Assembly (NCBI GenBank): GCA_964390795.1
Contig: CAYMLQ010000348.1
Span: 1 to 6,363, forward strand
DNA length: 6,363 nt
From: CAYMLQ01 sp964390795
GTDB taxonomy: Bacteria; Verrucomicrobiota; Kiritimatiellia; RFP12; UBA1067
Direction: 5' to 3'
Shown: positions 4,638 through 6,363 of the stretch, one piece after another
How positions within the stretch are numbered: the first letter of the stretch is position 1
How the letters are laid out: the number at the start of each line of letters is the position of its first letter
Translations under genes and position numbers: made by a program
The notes under the pieces: model-generated
Told to the model about the DNA's origin: nothing
Seen by the model: the letters and a program-made list of their open reading frames with translations, nothing else
Database searches by the model: none

Positions 4638-6363
4638 ACGCTGACGCTGACCGGCCCCACCGTCGTTGCAAACAGCGGGGCGATCATCCATTCGGCCATC
4701 GCGGGCAGCGCCGGACTCACGAAGGCGGGCACAGGCGGCACGCTGACGCTGGGCGGGATCAACACCTACAGCGGCGGCACGACGGTCAGCGGCGGAACCC
4801 TGGCCGTCAGCGCAGACACTCAACTGGGTGCGTCGGGCGAGGGACTCACCCTTTCCGGCGGCACCTTGCGGGTGAATGCGGGCCTGAATACAATTACCCG
4901 ACCGCTGGCCTTGGGCGCGGGCGGCGGGACGATCAGTCTAGGAACGTGGCTGAACTACAACGGTGCGATCACGGGAGGAACGGGGCTCTTCGCGAGCGGC
5001 AGCGACTTCATTCTGGCACCGCCATCGCCCAATGACATCGGAACGCTCACGATGTCGGGTTCAAGGCTCTTCATCAACAACGCCAACGCCATCGCCAACA
5101 ACGTGACGCTGGTCCTCACGAACGGCGCCAAGCTCGCTTTTCAGGCAAGCTCTGCGCCGACCGCGCCCGCCAACACCATGTCCTTCGCCTCGGGGTGCGG
5201 CATCTCCATGCGTTCCAGCACACCAGGCGATCTGGTGCTCAATACGGCGAACGTCACGCTGCCCTCCAACGGTTCGATCAACTTCAACATCGATGACCAA
5301 GCGACGCGCGGAGTGACGATCAACGGCACCTGGCCCGCGCTCACCGGCCCGTTCAACATTCAGGTGGGCAGCGCTCCCGGCACGGGCAGCACCAACATCG
5401 GGCCGGTGACGGTGAGCGCCGCCCTCAGCGGCGCCAGCACTGTGACGAAGTCCAACCCCGGCGTGCTGCTCATGGCCGTCTCTAACAGTTTCTCGGGCGG
5501 CCTCGTCGTGGACAGCGGCACCGTGAAACTCGGCCACGCCAACGGGCTGGGCGCGCCAACGGGCCTGCTGACCGTCAAGAGCGGTGCCCGGCTGGACCTC
5601 GCTGGCTACAGCCCGCGGATCACGGGCCTGACCGACACGCTCGGCTTCGGTACGCTCGGTTCGGCGTTAGTCACCAATACCGGCGCCGAAGCCACACTCA
5701 CGATCGTACGCGCGAACCAAGCCTTCGCCGGCACGATCGCGGGGCCGATCAACCTTGTCGTTCCCACCGGCGGTCTCTCCTACCAGATCCTCAGCGGCAC
5801 CAACACCTACACGGGCACGACCACGGTCTACGGCTCGCTGGAGGCGTGGGGCACCAACGCGCTGGGCGCGACCAGCGTCGGTACGATCATCACCAACGGC
5901 GCGGCCCTCGCCCTGAAGGGCATGACGGAGCCCATGACTTACGCGCCCGAGCCTCTGACCTTCTATGGGACGACCCAGTTTTCCCTCAACACAGACGGCA
6001 CGCTACGCAACCCCACATGGACCGGCCCGGTCACGCTCGCGACGGGGGCGTCGCTGACCATTCTGCGGGGCGGGGCTTACACGGGCTCGCTGACCATCGC
6101 GTCCGCCATCACCGGCGGAGGCTCGCTCAACAAGTCAGATGCGGCGATGACGCTGGCGCTCTCGGGCGCAAACGATTACGCCGGCGGCACGACGCTCACC
6201 GCCGGCACGCTTAAGCTCGGCCACGCGACCGCGCTCGGCACCGGCAGCGTGACCGTCAACGCCGGCCTGCTGGACCTCAACGGCATGAGCGCCACCCTCG
6301 GCTCGCTTGGCGGCGCGGGCGGCGCGATCGTGGATCTCAGCGCGGGCGCGGGCGACACGACGC
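4638..6363 (+). CDS. Autotransporter-associated beta-strand (PATR) repeat protein, internal fragment
   Basis: The frame starting at 4638 is open for 575 codons to the right edge; both ends are missing. The protein is rich in Gly, Thr, Ser, Ala and Asn, with few charged residues and one cysteine, as in parallel beta-helix passenger domains. At least four PATR-like units are visible, with the pattern GxLTKxGxGtLtLsGxNtYsGgTtVxxGtL: nt 4713-4808 (GLTKAGTGG...NTYSGGTTVSGGTL), 5442-5531 (TKSNPG...NSFSGGLVVDSGTV), 5775-5846 (SGTNTYTGTTTVYGSL) and 6120-6218 (SLNKSD...NDYAGGTTLTAGTL). Units 2 and 4 both continue as KLGHA..LG. Such proteins are exported. In Proteobacteria the repeats precede an autotransporter barrel, while in PVC bacteria they often end in a PEP-CTERM sorting signal. 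The anchoring mode here is off-window. It could be an adhesin, a glycan-binding protein or a surface-layer component. Minus-strand frames here are shadows. Confidence 0.88.
4713..4808 (+). repeat. PATR unit 1 (protein-level repeat)
   Basis: This is the best match to the autotransporter-associated beta-strand repeat: GLTKAGTGG, then TLTLGG, then NTYSGGTTV, then SGGTLAV. Confidence 0.8.
5442..5531 (+). repeat. PATR unit 2 (protein-level repeat)
   Basis: It reads VTKSNPGVLLMAVSNSFSGG, then LVVDSGTVKL, a diverged unit, followed by GHANGLG as after unit 4. Confidence 0.7.
5775..5846 (+). repeat. PATR unit 3 (protein-level repeat, diverged)
   Basis: It reads LSYQILSGTNTYTGTTTVYG, then SLEA. The TK(x)G opening is lost but the NTYTGTTTV core is clear. 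Confidence 0.65.
6120..6218 (+). repeat. PATR unit 4 (protein-level repeat)
   Basis: It reads GSLNKSDAAMTLALSGANDY, then AGGTTLTAGTLKL, followed by GHATALGTGSVTVNAG and LDLNG, the usual continuation between PATR units. Confidence 0.78.

Noticed and set aside
4366..4823. Open frames crossing the N run
   Set aside because: Translations through unknown bases are artefacts.
5061..5578. Minus-strand frames of 158 and 72 residues
   Set aside because: They lie opposite the continuous PATR frame and have biased composition without motifs.

Overview
The window is a high-GC bacterial fragment with long, AT-richer, repeat-laden spacers. Three features together point to an anaerobic, polysaccharide-degrading member of the PVC group (Kiritimatiellota, Lentisphaerota or Verrucomicrobiota): a stand-alone superoxide reductase, a secreted clan-A glycoside hydrolase next to a large autotransporter-repeat protein, and several families of short palindromic intergenic repeats. 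This taxonomic guess is inference from gene content. There is no rRNA or other marker gene in the window.

Layout. Positions 1-515 (minus) hold a type II toxin-antitoxin operon: an AbrB-fold VapB antitoxin overlapping by 29 nt a PIN-domain VapC toxin that runs off the left edge. Across a 191-bp divergent spacer, 707-1096 (plus) encodes a one-iron superoxide reductase with all its iron ligands visible. Positions 1302-1907 (minus) encode a small SGNH/GDSL hydrolase with a lipoprotein-like signal. Positions 2259-4535 (plus) encode a 758-residue secreted TIM-barrel glycoside hydrolase with plausible catalytic glutamates E237 and E406. A run of exactly 100 N (4538-4637) is a scaffolding gap of unknown true size. 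From 4638 to the right edge one plus-strand frame stays open: the interior of a large secreted or surface protein with at least four autotransporter-associated beta-strand (PATR) repeats. Both its ends are missing.

The spacers around the SGNH gene are the unusual part. They hold (A) a 135-bp imperfect palindrome at 1100-1234, whose arms contain 9-bp periodic GATTACA-like units; (B) three copies of a GGGACACTCCTGTCCC hairpin, two before and one after the gene, all in the same orientation; and (C) an 81-bp palindrome at 2019-2099 with GCCACGGAT ends and 10-11-bp periodic GGAT units. A and C share a layout (a T-run, then GCC, then periodic GGAT-type arms) although their sequences differ. No transposase or other mobilising gene is visible.

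Functionally, the SGNH hydrolase, the glycoside hydrolase and the PATR protein all look exported and could take part in attack on extracellular or cell-surface glycans. They are not a demonstrated operon: the SGNH gene lies on the opposite strand, and the gap separates the other two. The superoxide reductase and the VapBC module are stress-related neighbours. No clearly new multi-gene system is visible. The repeat cluster and the weakly classified glycoside hydrolase are the best leads.
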